From Zasmidium citrigriseum (lineage: Eukaryota > Ascomycota > Dothideomycetes > Mycosphaerellales > Mycosphaerellaceae), in the NCBI GenBank assembly GCA_002786025.1, contig NHNW01000028.1, positions 434,001-498,000 of the forward strand: a DNA stretch of 64,000 bases, in the 5' to 3' direction. This document shows positions 48,790 through 59,430 of the stretch, piece by piece. The notes under the pieces were generated by a model. The model made no database searches. It had not been told where the DNA came from and was given only the letters and a program-made list of their open reading frames with translations. Made by a program: the position numbers and the translations under genes. Position 1 is the first letter of the stretch. Each line of letters begins with the position of its first letter.

Positions 48790-50189
48790 CTATCTTTAAA
48801 TCTTGTCCGTATAGACTATCTCTTTACGAAAAAGCTAGTACCGTAGAGATATAGATTTCTATTACCGTACGTCGAATGCTAAATCTCTCTATAAATAGGT
48901 ACTTGTTTTAACTTAAACAGGCGGACTTATAGTAGAGAAATATATTAGTCTAAGCCTATAGTATAATAGAACGAGTTCCTACTACTTCGAATTAATAGAA
49001 CTTAATAGTATAAATATCTTGCCCTACTCCGAGAGTAGTGTTTACTTAACTAGAAAGCTATACGAGGTAAACGACGTTATAATCCTAATTAGCTATATTG
49101 TTAGTTAATCTACCTTAATAGGTAGGTTAGTCCTTCTTCGTTTCTAGAGGAGTAAGGAACTAAGCTCGTATAGACAGATACTTGCTAGTCTATAGCCTTA
49201 TACTACGTAGGCTTTACAAAGGACTATAGTATCGGGCTCTCTTATGCTTTTAGTACTAGTACTTACTAAAGCTGTTATATTATCTAAGAAGATTTTTATA
49301 TTTAAGCGAATTATATACAGTATCCTAGGATTGTATTGTACGATAAAGGAGATTAATCTATAGAAAAGCTAGCTCTACTCTTTAAGTAAGCTCCGTTCTA
49401 CAAACTTATAGCCTAGTTAATACGACTCCGACCCTTAGGGGAATAAATAATAGAGTTAAGGAACGATTAAACTTGTAAAATAGTAAGCTCTATAAACCTC
49501 TTATCGATATTTAGAGGGAATAAGCCTCTTGCGAGCTAATCCCCTTTCGAAGTCTAAGTAATCTTTAAGCTAAAGTCGATAGGAAAGTAATATAGATAGA
49601 GATAGTATTAAGCCTAGTAATCCGGGTGGGTAACGCGCTACTCTAGGCCGTAGATAAGACGAACTTATACTAGAATAGGCGATTAGTAGAGTAGTATAGA
49701 AAATATCGATCGCTAATACTTTCGCTATATAGGTGTCCCGTAAATTCTTGCCGCGTAGTTTCGTAAGTGCTCGGTATTTTTTAGCTATTTGTCCTTACAT
49801 TTTAGATATAGACAGTAGATACGTACTAAATTGTAGTGCTATAAGTACTAGCGTTACATATATCGCCGTAAGCCGTCGCGACTATAGAAGGTTTTTGTAC
49901 GATTTAATAGCGATAGAGTCTTATCTCCTATATAAAAGATACATTAGGTAGGTAGACATATAATCGGAAATAGGTCTCTATCGACTTTTTTATCGTTAGG
50001 ACACTCGACGCTTCGTCCTTAATAAGCCCTAGTAGTCGACAACTCCTATCTATAGTAGAGTGCCGCTATTGTATTAATAGCTTCTACCCGCCTATAGGCG
50101 TTATCGAAACTCTCTAAGGTAGCAAACGTAAGTAGAGCCTTCGCTACCCGCCGCCGCTTAGGGCTTAAGATAATTTCTAGGCTCTTGTA
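48790..50189. other. 1.4 kb with no gene recognised
   Basis: A 72-codon plus-strand opening at 49,733-49,951 starts with GTG and lacks any family feature. The right edge abuts the C-terminus of the DUF3435 relic. Nothing else was recognised. Confidence 0.3.
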
Positions 50190-50686
50190 CTTTAAGTCTA
50201 GGCTATTATACTTTAAGTTGTTACTTCCGCCGTTAAGCTAGGCTAATATGTCCGCTACTAGCTACTACTCGCTATATTAGCCTTTAATAGCCTCTAGTAT
50301 TAAGGCATATAACTTTCTTAACGCGTAGCGATAGGCCCTCTAGGCCTTAATATACTACTTATGTATACTTGTTCCCTTATAGCGTAAGAGGGTCCTGTAC
50401 TAACTACGGGCCTATATAACTAGTCGATCCTAGTAACGTCGGGCTAGGATAACCTTAGGATATCGAGCGGCTTTCTTTTGCTATTTGTTAGTTAATACTC
50501 GTAGCCGCTTAGGGTTAATAGTCTAGGTTATCCCGCTTATAGCACGTATAACTCCCGTCTATAGTTCGAGGCCGCGATACGCTACTTACGTATCTTATAT
50601 AAGGTAGTACGGGAGGTAATTACGCTTAAACATAGTAGAGGAGGCGTGTCCTATAATAAGATTGCGTTAGGCGGCACTAATATAGC

Positions 50687-50735
50687 CTATACGGAGTTAG
50701 CTATATTTCTTACTATACGGCGGCTATAGACTTAC
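50687..50735 (-). other. Intron 2 of the DUF3435 gene
   Basis: On the minus strand it starts GTAAGT (50,735), contains GCTAACT and ends TATAG (50,687), 49 bases. Its removal joins A-L-D-S-S-C to Y-I-S-A-A and R-N-L-I-I-G-H in frame. Confidence 0.8.
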
Positions 50736-51106
50736 AGCTACTATCTAGCGCCTCGCCGTAACTACGATAGAAGCAATACGGCTTAACCTTAGGCTCGAAG
50801 CCTATAATCTGCTCGACTCGGCTTAGGCGCTTACGAAACTAACTAATTGTAACTAGTTTATACGAGATATTAACGCCGTTAATAGTCCGCTCTGTCTTAC
50901 GAAATACCGGGAGCTCGCTTTTGCTTAGTTTAATAGGGATTACAAGCTAGCGCCTATAGGGCAGGATCTTTAAAGAGAGCAGTTTTTCTAGCGTGAAATC
51001 TAGTACTATAAAAGCGTTATTAGCGAACATTAGAGCGAGAAGCGTCGTCTATAGGCAGAGTAAGAGACATGGTTCGCGAGGCACGTCTAGGATAGGAAAA
51101 GTATTA

Positions 51107-51159
51107 CTACGCGACCTATTAGTAATACGTAGCGCGGATAAGTGCTTATAAAGACTTAC
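51107..51159 (-). other. Intron 1 of the DUF3435 gene
   Basis: On the minus strand it starts GTAAGT (51,159), has ACTAAT branch-like sequence and ends GTAG (51,107), 53 bases. Its removal joins K-D-P to N-T-F-P-I and restores the family reading frame. Confidence 0.8.
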
Positions 51160-51910
51160 GGATCCTTATCTCTACGATATAATTTAGTGTACTTAAAGGT
51201 AAAGTCTATGTTAAGTCTCGAGCGGTTACTTCCTACGGCCTCTAGTAATAAGGTAACCTTTACGTGTTTGTAACGTAGTTAGCGGAGAGCCGCTAGGCGG
51301 TTCCTAGTAATACTAGCTAACTGCGTTATTAGTACTAGCTACGCTTAGAAACGTTTATAGCGTAGGCCTGCCTCGGGCGACTACTATAGCGTTTTTAGCA
51401 ACTCGAAGGCGTCCTCTACCCTTATTATATATTTCTCTACTAGCTCCGAGGAGAGTTTAAACTTAACGGCGAGATTTTGCCGTACTCTAGATATCTTGTC
51501 TTTTATTTCGGGCGAGACGTAGTATAACGTTTCCTATTAGCGAAGCATCGTAAGCGTATTCTAGTATATCTAGATAGTCTGTTCTTTGTAGATACTTCCG
51601 CGTTAAACTTCTAGTATCTAGTCGAAGAAATCGCGTATATTATCGACTAAGAAGGACTATAGCGTATTAATTAGCTCTTTCTCGAACTCGGCGTAGTAAC
51701 TATTTATCTAGGTCCTTTAGCTCTTGTACTAGCTAGCTCGAGGGCTCTCTTCTACTTACGATTCCTAGAGCTTTCGAACTCGTTATAGTAGGTCTATACT
51801 CGCTAGAGCGAATATTTTCTTACTACTAACGTAGTTATATTCGCCCTCCGTGCTTATATAAAGCGTCGCCCTCGCCTCTAGATAACTGTCGTAGGCTAGC
51901 TAGGACATAT

Positions 51911-52821
51911 TAGTAGATAGGACGCTATAGCCGTTTGAAATTAAGTACGGCGCGTAGAAGGGAGGAGGTAAGAGGTAGAAGTAAAGAAGGGAGGTAAAGA
52001 CGGGGGTTTCCGTATACTATCTATCTTTTATGTTCTAGGCGGCGACGTAGAGTAAAAGCGATACGCTTATATACGCGCGCGTAGTCGAGTTAAGTAGGCG
52101 CGGGGGAGGCGCGCTAAGAAAGGATAGAAAGCGCCCTAATTTATAGCTATTTCCGTCCGAATCTAGACGCAATTTTGCTGTTAATTAGTTATATTCTATA
52201 AAGTTTACGCTAGTATTAAAGTTAATATTAGCGCGACTATTGAACTAAGGATTACGGACTAGAGGATAAGCTTAGTTAGTAGAGTTATTAAAGGCGGTTA
52301 TAGTAGATAAAGATAGATAGCCTATACTAGATAGGAAGCTAGGAATATTACGATTCTAGGCCTCTAAAAGAGTCTAGCACTAGCGTAAGTCGATAATATT
52401 AGAGTTAACTAGAGCTCTATACATATTCTTAAGGAACTAGGCTAGCTACTAATTACTTATTTACGCTACTATAATAAGCTAAACTAAAGTTAGTATCTAA
52501 AGTTAAGTTCTAGAGATCTAGGTATCTAGTATACTATAGAGCGACTTACTAAAGAGTTTTCTAATAATTTAGAAGGCTTAGAGGTGTGTTAGATAATATA
52601 GATAGTAGATGTTAGTAAGAAAGTAGTATTAGATATTGTTGTTTAGTAGAAGGTTTAAACTAGAAGAAAGAGGTCCTTTTAAGCACTTCTAAATTAGGGT
52701 CTAGTTACAATAGACAGTCTTATATAATTAATAGATTATATAGACTGCTTCTAATAACTCCTATAGGTTAATAAGGGTATGTAGTAGCTAACTAAAGCTA
52801 AATATATACCTAAGGGGGAGT
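51911..52821. other. Sequence upstream of the captain, including a Copia internal remnant
   Basis: From 51,911 to about 52,200 is the presumed 5' region of the DUF3435 gene. From about 52,260 the sequence becomes poorer in CpG and richer in tag/cta. It ends in the purine tract aagggggag at 52,813-52,821, directly before an LTR-like segment, so this is probably the 3' end of a Copia-like element's internal region. No reverse-transcriptase motif was seen. Confidence 0.4.
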
Positions 52822-52957
52822 ATTATAATAGGGTAGTTACATAACTTATACTAAGGCTATATATATTAAACTCTAATTTTACACTATAGATAGAACTCCT
52901 CTAAACTATATATTTATATAGGTTAATAAATAATAGTCTCGTTTTAAGATTATAACA
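52822..52957 (+). mobile_element. LTR of a Copia-like retrotransposon (136 bp)
   Basis: It starts tattataat and ends attataaca. If the first dinucleotide was TG before RIP, the ends are perfect inverted repeats of the TG...CA type. A polypurine tract (aagggggag) immediately precedes it, which marks it as the 3' LTR of a plus-oriented element. No second LTR copy was found in the window, so the element is probably truncated. Confidence 0.65.
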
Positions 52958-53880
52958 AGTATAAAGCCTTTTTAAGCTATACTAGGGACTCCGAATACGA
53001 GTAGTATAGCGTAGTTGTTAGCGTAGTATCGAGAGGATCTTAGGCTTAAGACTATAACTACTATTTGGGTTTAGGATAAGAGCGGACTAGAGAATTAGGA
53101 TATAGGGATTTTATTAGGGATAGTAGTATATATTAGGGAGGTCGATTAGGACTAATAGGTTTAACCGTTAGATAGTACTCTAGTAGAGCGGAAGTCTAAG
53201 TGTAATATCGCTAACTAGATAATTAGATTATCTCTAGTAGCTAAGATAAGTAGGGTTTTCTTTCTTCTCGTAGACATATAATATTATTAAGACAGAGCGC
53301 GAAAGCTTCCGTAGCTTAAAACTCTTCCCCGCTTCCTTAGCTTTTAAAACATTACCTTAAATGTCGATTTCTATAGCGATTACACTACTACTAATATACC
53401 TAATAATATCTATATATACCTAACGTTAGGATATTATTTTTCTTAATTAGTATTATATGTTAGAACTTAAAATATTAGCCTCTACGCGGGTATAACTACG
53501 ATTTACTACGAGTAAACATTACAAATTCTAGGTAAATATATAACAATTTATTCTTAGGAAGATAATAACTTACTAATCCTACTTATAGTATACCCGTAGT
53601 AGTACTCGAGACTATTAGATTACGTTCTTCCTACTATACTATATCCTTTACTACCTTACTACCTTACTATCGCGCCGTCGCGCCGTCGCCGCCGCTAGCT
53701 CTACTAACGAAGCCGCCTACGCCCTACCTATAACTTAGTAGTAGTATACCTAAAGTAGACAATACTACGCCCTTCAATTAATCTTTCCGAATAGTAAGAT
53801 TAGATAGCCGAGTAGGCTACTACTAGTATACCTTATATCGTTATTCTTAACGCCTTATATTAAAGGGGTGTAATAGTCTC
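52958..53880. other. Transition zone to the second RIP block
   Basis: Up to about 53,550 some CpA/TpG remains. After that almost none is seen to the end of the window. No gene was recognised. The edge of the Starship-like element may lie here or between 51.95 and 52.26 kb. Confidence 0.4.
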
Positions 53881-53899
53881 CTACTTAACCTTTAAACGT

Positions 53900-55540
53900 A
53901 ACCTTCGAGTATAGGGTATTTAAAAGGACGACGTTCGGCCTTACTTTAAGGACTCTAAGTAGCTTTAAGGACGTATTATCTATTCCTACTACGTAATACG
54001 TACGACTAATAAAGAGACAAGTTAAGAACTTAGATAAGATAGCTTTATAATAGGCCTAACGAGGATTAGTAAGATTAGAAGAAAGTTAGGCCTATAGAAG
54101 TAACTACCTACCTACGAATACCCTTTCGACGAGTAGTAGTTAAGAATAGTAATATAGAGAGAGCTCGATATCGGTTAGATTAAGAACTTTAGTAGAAACT
54201 TTATATATACGGAACTTAGCTCTAAGTATAATATTATTAGCCGCGATCGTATATAGAAGGTATTAAAGTAGCTAAATCTAGATAGTATCCGCAAAAGGCG
54301 TAATAAAGAGAAAGAGTATAACCCTAGACCGACTCTATTACCTAGTACAAACTACTAGTAGTCTATAGACGCCTATTACAAGCTTAAATACTTTAGCTTC
54401 TAGGTATATACGGTAGTTAATATACAATTAAGGTATATTATATAGATATATATTAGGTATACTAGCTATACGTAGGTGTCGGTTTAGTACTAGTATATAT
54501 TAGTAGCTAAGACTAGAGTTATATAAGTAATACTACTATAATACTACGAGTAGATACTAATAACCGTAGACCTTAGATCCTTTAGTTAGATCGTAGTACC
54601 GAGACTCGTTACGCTACTAATACCTATATAATACTACGCTAAATACTTTATCTAGATAACGAGCTACCTTTAACCTTTATAGACTACTTCTAATATAGTA
54701 CGAGTAAGATAAATTAATAGATTAAGAGCTAGTAGCGCTAGTAGACTACTACGACTATATACTAGAGGGCCTACTTCTATAAACTTTACTCGTAGGGATA
54801 CTTTATTAAGGATAATAAGTACGACTATATTATAATAGTATATATCTATATACCTATCCTTCGCGAGGCTATTCTAAAGTTCGTTAGTATATAGAATACG
54901 CACCGTATAAGGAAGTAGAAGAATAGACCTTACGTATAGGGCGGTATACCTACTCGAATATATTACTACCCTAAACTCTATAGTAATACTAACTACGGAA
55001 TAACGGTACTACTAGAGGCTCTTAATACGATAAGGGAGGACTTAAGGGACGTTAGTAAGTACTCGTAGGTAGATCGTAGTATTCCTTATAACGCTAACCG
55101 TATAGATATCGACTAGTACCTACCTAAGGAGATAATATAATAGTACGAATCTATACTAGCTAAGTACGGCTTCGAGATACTAGTATCTAGTAGTACTATT
55201 AATAACGATAACGACCGTATCTATCCGTAAGTATATATAGTACTCCGCCGTAGCCTATATTAACGTCTTTAAGCTAGTGTTACTATTAAAGAGGTACTAC
55301 CTCTTAATAACTAGAGCGCTTAGAGACTATAGTAAGTAATAGTAGATATATTTATAGCTACTAATAAGCTATTATTTAAGGGTCCTACTACTACTACCGA
55401 ACCTAATAGGCTAGATATAAGGCCGGATTACCTACCTATTAGTAACGAATTTAATAACGACGACCTATAGTAATATAGTAGCGGCGGTACTCTAGGCGGC
55501 GTAGAGCCTTAGTTTATACTACTACTAGATAATAGTTTTA
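53900..55540 (+). pseudogene. DDE integrase-like transposase relic
   Basis: A plus frame (codon starts leaving remainder 1 on division by 3) is readable from about 54,420 to 55,540, and less surely from 53,900. Near 54,590 it reads LDRSTETRYATNTYIIL (family D-x-G-x-E-T), then FIDYFxYSTSKIN (about 54,680; family F-x-D-C-x-x-Y-G-T-S-x-x-N-Q-R-I-E) and several Trp positions now TAG. After YDYIIIVYIYIPILREAIL comes KFVSIxNTHRIRKxKNRPYV and GGIPTRIYYYP (family W-N-x-H-x-I-R). Thereafter YLPKEII, ESILAKYGFEI and IKEVLPLNN continue the usual C-terminal part. These are integrase-core (rve-like) transposases found in many fungi. Tyr for Cys fits RIP. Confidence 0.75.
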
Positions 55541-56375
55541 TAGCTTAGGTAATAGGCGGCCTATAGGTAGCTATTAATACTAGATATATTATTTAAAGCT
55601 AGTATACCCGTAGGGTAGTAGTAATACTACTCGAGCCTACTTTAAGCTCTTATCTAGGTACTAGAATTTAGAACAATAGGACTAGAGTACTTACACGCAA
55701 TCGTAATAGTAGTCGTAATAGCTAAAGCCTCGCTATTCTCTTACGAAATTATACTTTCGTCCTATAAGCTAAGACTAGAGCCTAATACTAGTAGGTATAT
55801 CGTACCCTATCGTTACTCTCTACCCGCGGGCTAATCGTAGTAGTACCCGAGCCTATTCGTAGGTAGCGTCGTATACCCTTTAAGTCTAATCGTTATACCG
55901 TAGCGCCGAGACGAGAACGGGCCTATATATATAGTAGGGGTAGCATAATTAATTATATACTTCTTATAGGTAGTAAATATATACTCGCGGTACAATTAAG
56001 GTATTATTCGTAGTATAGGCTCCTATCGTCGACACGAGAGCGCCTAATATTCTATTCCGTATTACTACTCTAGGTATACTAGTATTTCTTCGTCTTTAGC
56101 GCTAGTATAATAGTAACCCTAGCGGTATAAAATAGTAGGACCCGTAGTATAGTAGCGATAGTACTAGCGGTAAGTTAAACTAGACTAGTCTATATATAAC
56201 TTCTAATATTATACAATTATAGACGATTAAGGGCGTCTTCTCCGCCGCTACTACTATAGTAATAGATCCTTAATCGTAGTAACTCGCTACTATATTCGAA
56301 GACGTCTTAGTATAAGAGCTACCGTCTCGTTGACCTCTATCGCTATTATTAAGCCCGTCTTTATTAAATTCTTAA
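55541..56375. other. Gap with no gene recognised
   Basis: Extremely CpA/TpG-poor sequence with Ser/Thr/Arg-rich readings in several frames. No family was recognised. Confidence 0.25.
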
Positions 56376-56436
56376 GTATCTAACTAACTACCTAACTAAC
56401 TATCTAACTAACTATCTAACTAACTATCTAACTATA
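56376..56436. repeat. 12-bp tandem repeat
   Basis: Units ctaactaactac and ctaactaactat run end to end about five times, itself built from the 4-mer ctaa. Confidence 0.85.
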
Positions 56437-56449
56437 TCGTACCCTATAG

Positions 56450-57150
56450 TCTCCGCCCTAGAGCGTAACTAGCGCTAGAAGGAAGGATTATTCTACGAAG
56501 CGACTAGTACAAGTTATAGTATATACGCCGAGTACTCTTACTACGGCACTTACGGGCTATAGAATCCGAAGAATAATAATAGACTATTCTACGATTAACT
56601 ATACTAACGCGAATCGATAGTAGTACTACCTACTCGACGTAGTACTACTAGTAGCTTTATAGCCTTCTCGTCTTTATTAAATAACGCTAAGGCCGAGCGT
56701 TAGAAGGGTTTTAGACAACGTAAGGCTAATATTATTACTAAATTCTCTACCGCCGGAAAACCCTTTATAGCTCGTCTATAGCTACTACCGCTAAAAGAGC
56801 TAGGAATACTAGGCACTCTAAAGACGTAGAAGGCGCTTAAGTAGGCTACCTAGGCTAAGGAGTCGTCTTAGAAGTAGTTTATCTACTACGTTTATTCTTA
56901 GTAGATCTTAGTCTCTAAGAAAGAGTTTAAATAGAAGTATTATAAGGCACGACGCTACGTAGGATATAGAGACTTCTAGAGCCTAGATACCTTCGACAAG
57001 TTTAATAGTTAGAGGCCTTATATAGAACGGCTACTATTTATCGACTAGCTATTACGCTTCCGGATTAAGAAGCCTAAGTTTAAGATCCCTAAAGCACTAG
57101 ACGACTACTAGACTTACTTCTTTATTAGTAGGTTTACTAATAAATAATAG
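56450..57150 (+). pseudogene. Unidentified protein relic
   Basis: Coherent plus-strand text is readable from about 56,460 to 57,150. Segments include KEGLFYEATSTSYSIYAEYS, KANIITKFSTAGKPFIARL, SKKEFK, ARRYVGYRDF, LDTFDKFNS and RPYIERLLFID, then LLRFRIKKPKFKIPKALDDY and TYFFISRFTNK before a stop near 57,147. Breaks are TAG/TAA. The basic, Lys/Tyr-rich composition is unlike the transposases nearby. No family is recognised; it may be an accessory gene of one of the transposons. Confidence 0.4.
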
Positions 57151-57318
57151 CCTCTCGAAGTTACTTAAGGAGCCCTCGAATCGGGCTCGTTAGGTAACGT
57201 ACTTAGTACTTTCGATATTAAGAAGGTCTTAGGTTAGCTAGCTAGAATTAAGATTAAGATTATTATCTAACGGATAAATACCTAGTTACGCCGAGTCCTC
57301 GAAATTAGACCTTACTAA

Positions 57319-57354
57319 GGGAAGGGAAGGTTCCCTTCCCTATAGGGAAGGGAA
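57319..57354. repeat. Triple-arm G/A-rich inverted repeat
   Basis: GGGAAGGGAA (57,319-57,328), TTCCCTTCCC (57,331-57,340) and GGGAAGGGAA (57,345-57,354) alternate, separated by GG and TATA. The middle arm can pair perfectly with either outer arm. Further degenerate gaagg/cccttcc tracts follow to about 57,480. Confidence 0.9.
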
Positions 57355-57584
57355 GTAATATAGTATCCTATAGGAAGGGTAGGAAGGTAGGAAGTAACGG
57401 AAATCCCTTCTATCCCTTCCCTTTCTATAGGAAAGGCTAGAAGTATAGAAAGGCTAGAAAGGCTAGAAGCTATACTAGTCGCTATACTAGTTAAAGGCTA
57501 TAAGAAACGACGTAAATAGAACGATTAACGATCTTAAACGATTAACGATCTTAAACGATTTAAGTACTACTATTTACTATATAT

Positions 57585-58175
57585 ATAAACCTAATAACCT
57601 CGCCTTCTACTAATAAAAGGACCTAGTAGCCTAATATAGTAGGGGGTAGAGTCTTAGAAGGGCGCGTAGCTACTCTAGTACTAGTATCGCTATATAGGTA
57701 GTAGTTCTAGGCTAAGTAAGCGTAAACCCCTATAAGCTTTACGCCTAACTATAGATAAGGGCGAGAAGGGAAAGAAAGGTCGTATCTAAAAGAAGTTCTA
57801 TAAGCACTATCTTTTTACGCTCTCTTTAGCCTTATCTATCCTTTTTAATATACTAACTAAGCTAAATATCTATTATTAAACCTAATAACCTCGCCTTCTA
57901 CTAATTAGAGCTAGCCTAACCTAGCGGTAAGGAGTCTCTAAGGGCGATATAGCTACTCTAGTACTAGTATCGCTATATAGGTAGTAGTTCTAGGCTAAGT
58001 AAGCGTAAAGCCTAACGAGTTCTAACCTAATAAGGAAGACGGCGAGACTCTAGCTTACGACGACCTTTTTTTTGCTATTCTTAGCCTTGTCTATCGTTTT
58101 AATATTCTCCTAACCTACCTAACACTTATTATTAAACCTAATTTACTCGCCTTTATCTAATAAGAGTCGCGAAGA
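57585..58175. repeat. Two to three degenerate direct repeats, spacing about 285 bp
   Basis: The segment starting taaacctaataacctcgcc at about 57,586 recurs at about 57,877 and, shortened, at about 58,133 (taaacctaatttactcgcc). Within the first two copies the segment tactctagtactagtatcgc (about 57,671 and 57,955) is followed by about 40 more identical bases. In between, the copies differ. Near 57,510-57,560, acgatcttaaacgattaacg forms a small tandem repeat. Confidence 0.8.
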
Positions 58176-58412
58176 GAAAGATACTATAGTGTCCTTTTTT
58201 TTACTACTCTTAGCCTTATGTAGTAGTTAGATATACTCTATATCTTTTTATAACGTTAATAGACTTACGTTTTATTAAGCAATAATCGTTTAGTAATTAG
58301 ATAAGTTTTCGTACTAGTTACTATACTAGTCGTCGTACTAGTCTACTATAAAGTGCTTTTTTATAGCCCGCGAGCTTCTAGTTAAGAAGACTATACTTAA
58401 AGGTAATAGAAA

Positions 58413-58605
58413 GGTCGGATCGACGTATTATAGTAATAGCCTCGCTAAAGATCTAGCGGTTAATTAAGAGGAAGGCGCCGAACTTCTCGAAATAATCTTA
58501 CTTAAATAGGGGAAGATCCCTTTAAAGGTTATATAGATAGTCGGATCGACGTATTATAGTAATAGCCTCGCTAAAGATCTAGCGGTTAATCTAGCGGTTA
58601 ATTAA
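58413..58605. repeat. Direct repeat of about 52 bp
   Basis: The segment from tcggatcgacgtattatagt to gatctagcggttaat occurs at about 58,415 and again at about 58,541. In the second copy its last part (tctagcggttaa) is itself duplicated. It lies just beyond the C-terminus of the hAT relic and may belong to the subterminal region of that element. Confidence 0.8.
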
Positions 58606-59110
58606 GAGGACTTTAAAGGATATATAGATTAGGCCGTCCGCCTAACCTACGTCTAATAGGCCGTCTAACGGGTCGCTTTTTAAGAGTCCTTAACGATAGT
58701 CTATTCGGCGGTAGATTAGACTATACCTAGGGGATTCGCTACGCTTCGTATAACTAGCTTTCGAACTCCTCCTAAGCCTTCTTTTCGTCGTCGTTAAAGA
58801 GTAGATTATTACTAAGGAGGCTTATAGACTTAGCCTCGAGCTCGCGCTAATCGTTATTAAGGGTAGTATAGGCTATTATTAACGCCGAGAGGGAGGTACT
58901 AGTATAGTTACGGTTATAACGGCATTAATATCTAGCTACGCTAAAAAGGCGCTTAATAGCTACTCTAGCTCTAGGTACCGCGAGGATATCTCGAGCTAAT
59001 TAAGCTACCCGAGGAAACTTAGGTTCGATAGCCTTCTATTGTTTAATCGGATCGCTACTATACGTTTAGATAAGGTGCTTTTAATCTATAATCGATATTA
59101 GTAAAGATAG

Positions 59111-59145
59111 ACTAGTACGCTAACTAGTACGCTAACTAGTACGTA
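59111..59145. repeat. 12-bp tandem repeat (actagtacgcta)
   Basis: Two to three copies of actagtacgcta are present. It is the reverse complement of the array at 61,274-61,319; both lie within the hAT relic. Confidence 0.75.
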
Positions 59146-59430
59146 CCTAAGCGCCTATACTTATCGAACTTATCCTCTACTAATATCTCCTTATTATAAA
59201 TAGCTTCGTCTTTATTAAATCTAAAGTTACTATCGACTTATTAAGGCTATATCGCTAGTAATAGTCTAGCGCGGGGGATAAAGTCGGAGTACTTCTTAAT
59301 AAAGAGCGTCCTTATTAATAACTAGTATTTCGGTTCCTATAACCTATCTCCCTATACGGCTAATTTAAAGAAGGTATTCTTTCGTATAGGTATAAGTAAC
59401 GTCGCGTACCTATATAAATAGCTAAGTACG

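Larger units (their letters stand above)
50190..51910 (-). pseudogene. DUF3435 tyrosine recombinase, candidate Starship captain
   Basis: The minus-strand frame is readable from about 51,905 to 50,190 (about 540 codons) once two introns are removed. N-terminal part: FLVDNIRDFFD at about 51,670, SPEIKDKISRVR (about 51,500). Core: VLITQLASITRNRLAALR, LRYKHVKVTLLLEAVG (family R-Y-x-H-V-K-V-T-L-L), FTFKYTKLY, then across intron 1 NTFPILDVPREPCLLLC and ALMFANNAF (family F-x-I-P-E...L-F-A-D-G-A-F). Next VKPYCFYRSYGEALDSS (family T-P-Y-x-x-R-R-x-x-G-N-A-L-D), and across intron 2 RNLIIGHASSTMFKRNYLP, which holds the GH and the catalytic Tyr of the tyrosine-recombinase fold. The C-terminal part reads NPKRLRVLTNK. 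DUF3435 recombinases mobilise Starships and usually sit at one edge transcribed inward. Here the inward side is the cargo at lower coordinates. Confidence 0.92.

Noticed and set aside
49733..49951. Open 72-codon plus-strand frame
   Set aside because: GTG start, no continuation on either side in the same frame and no family feature.
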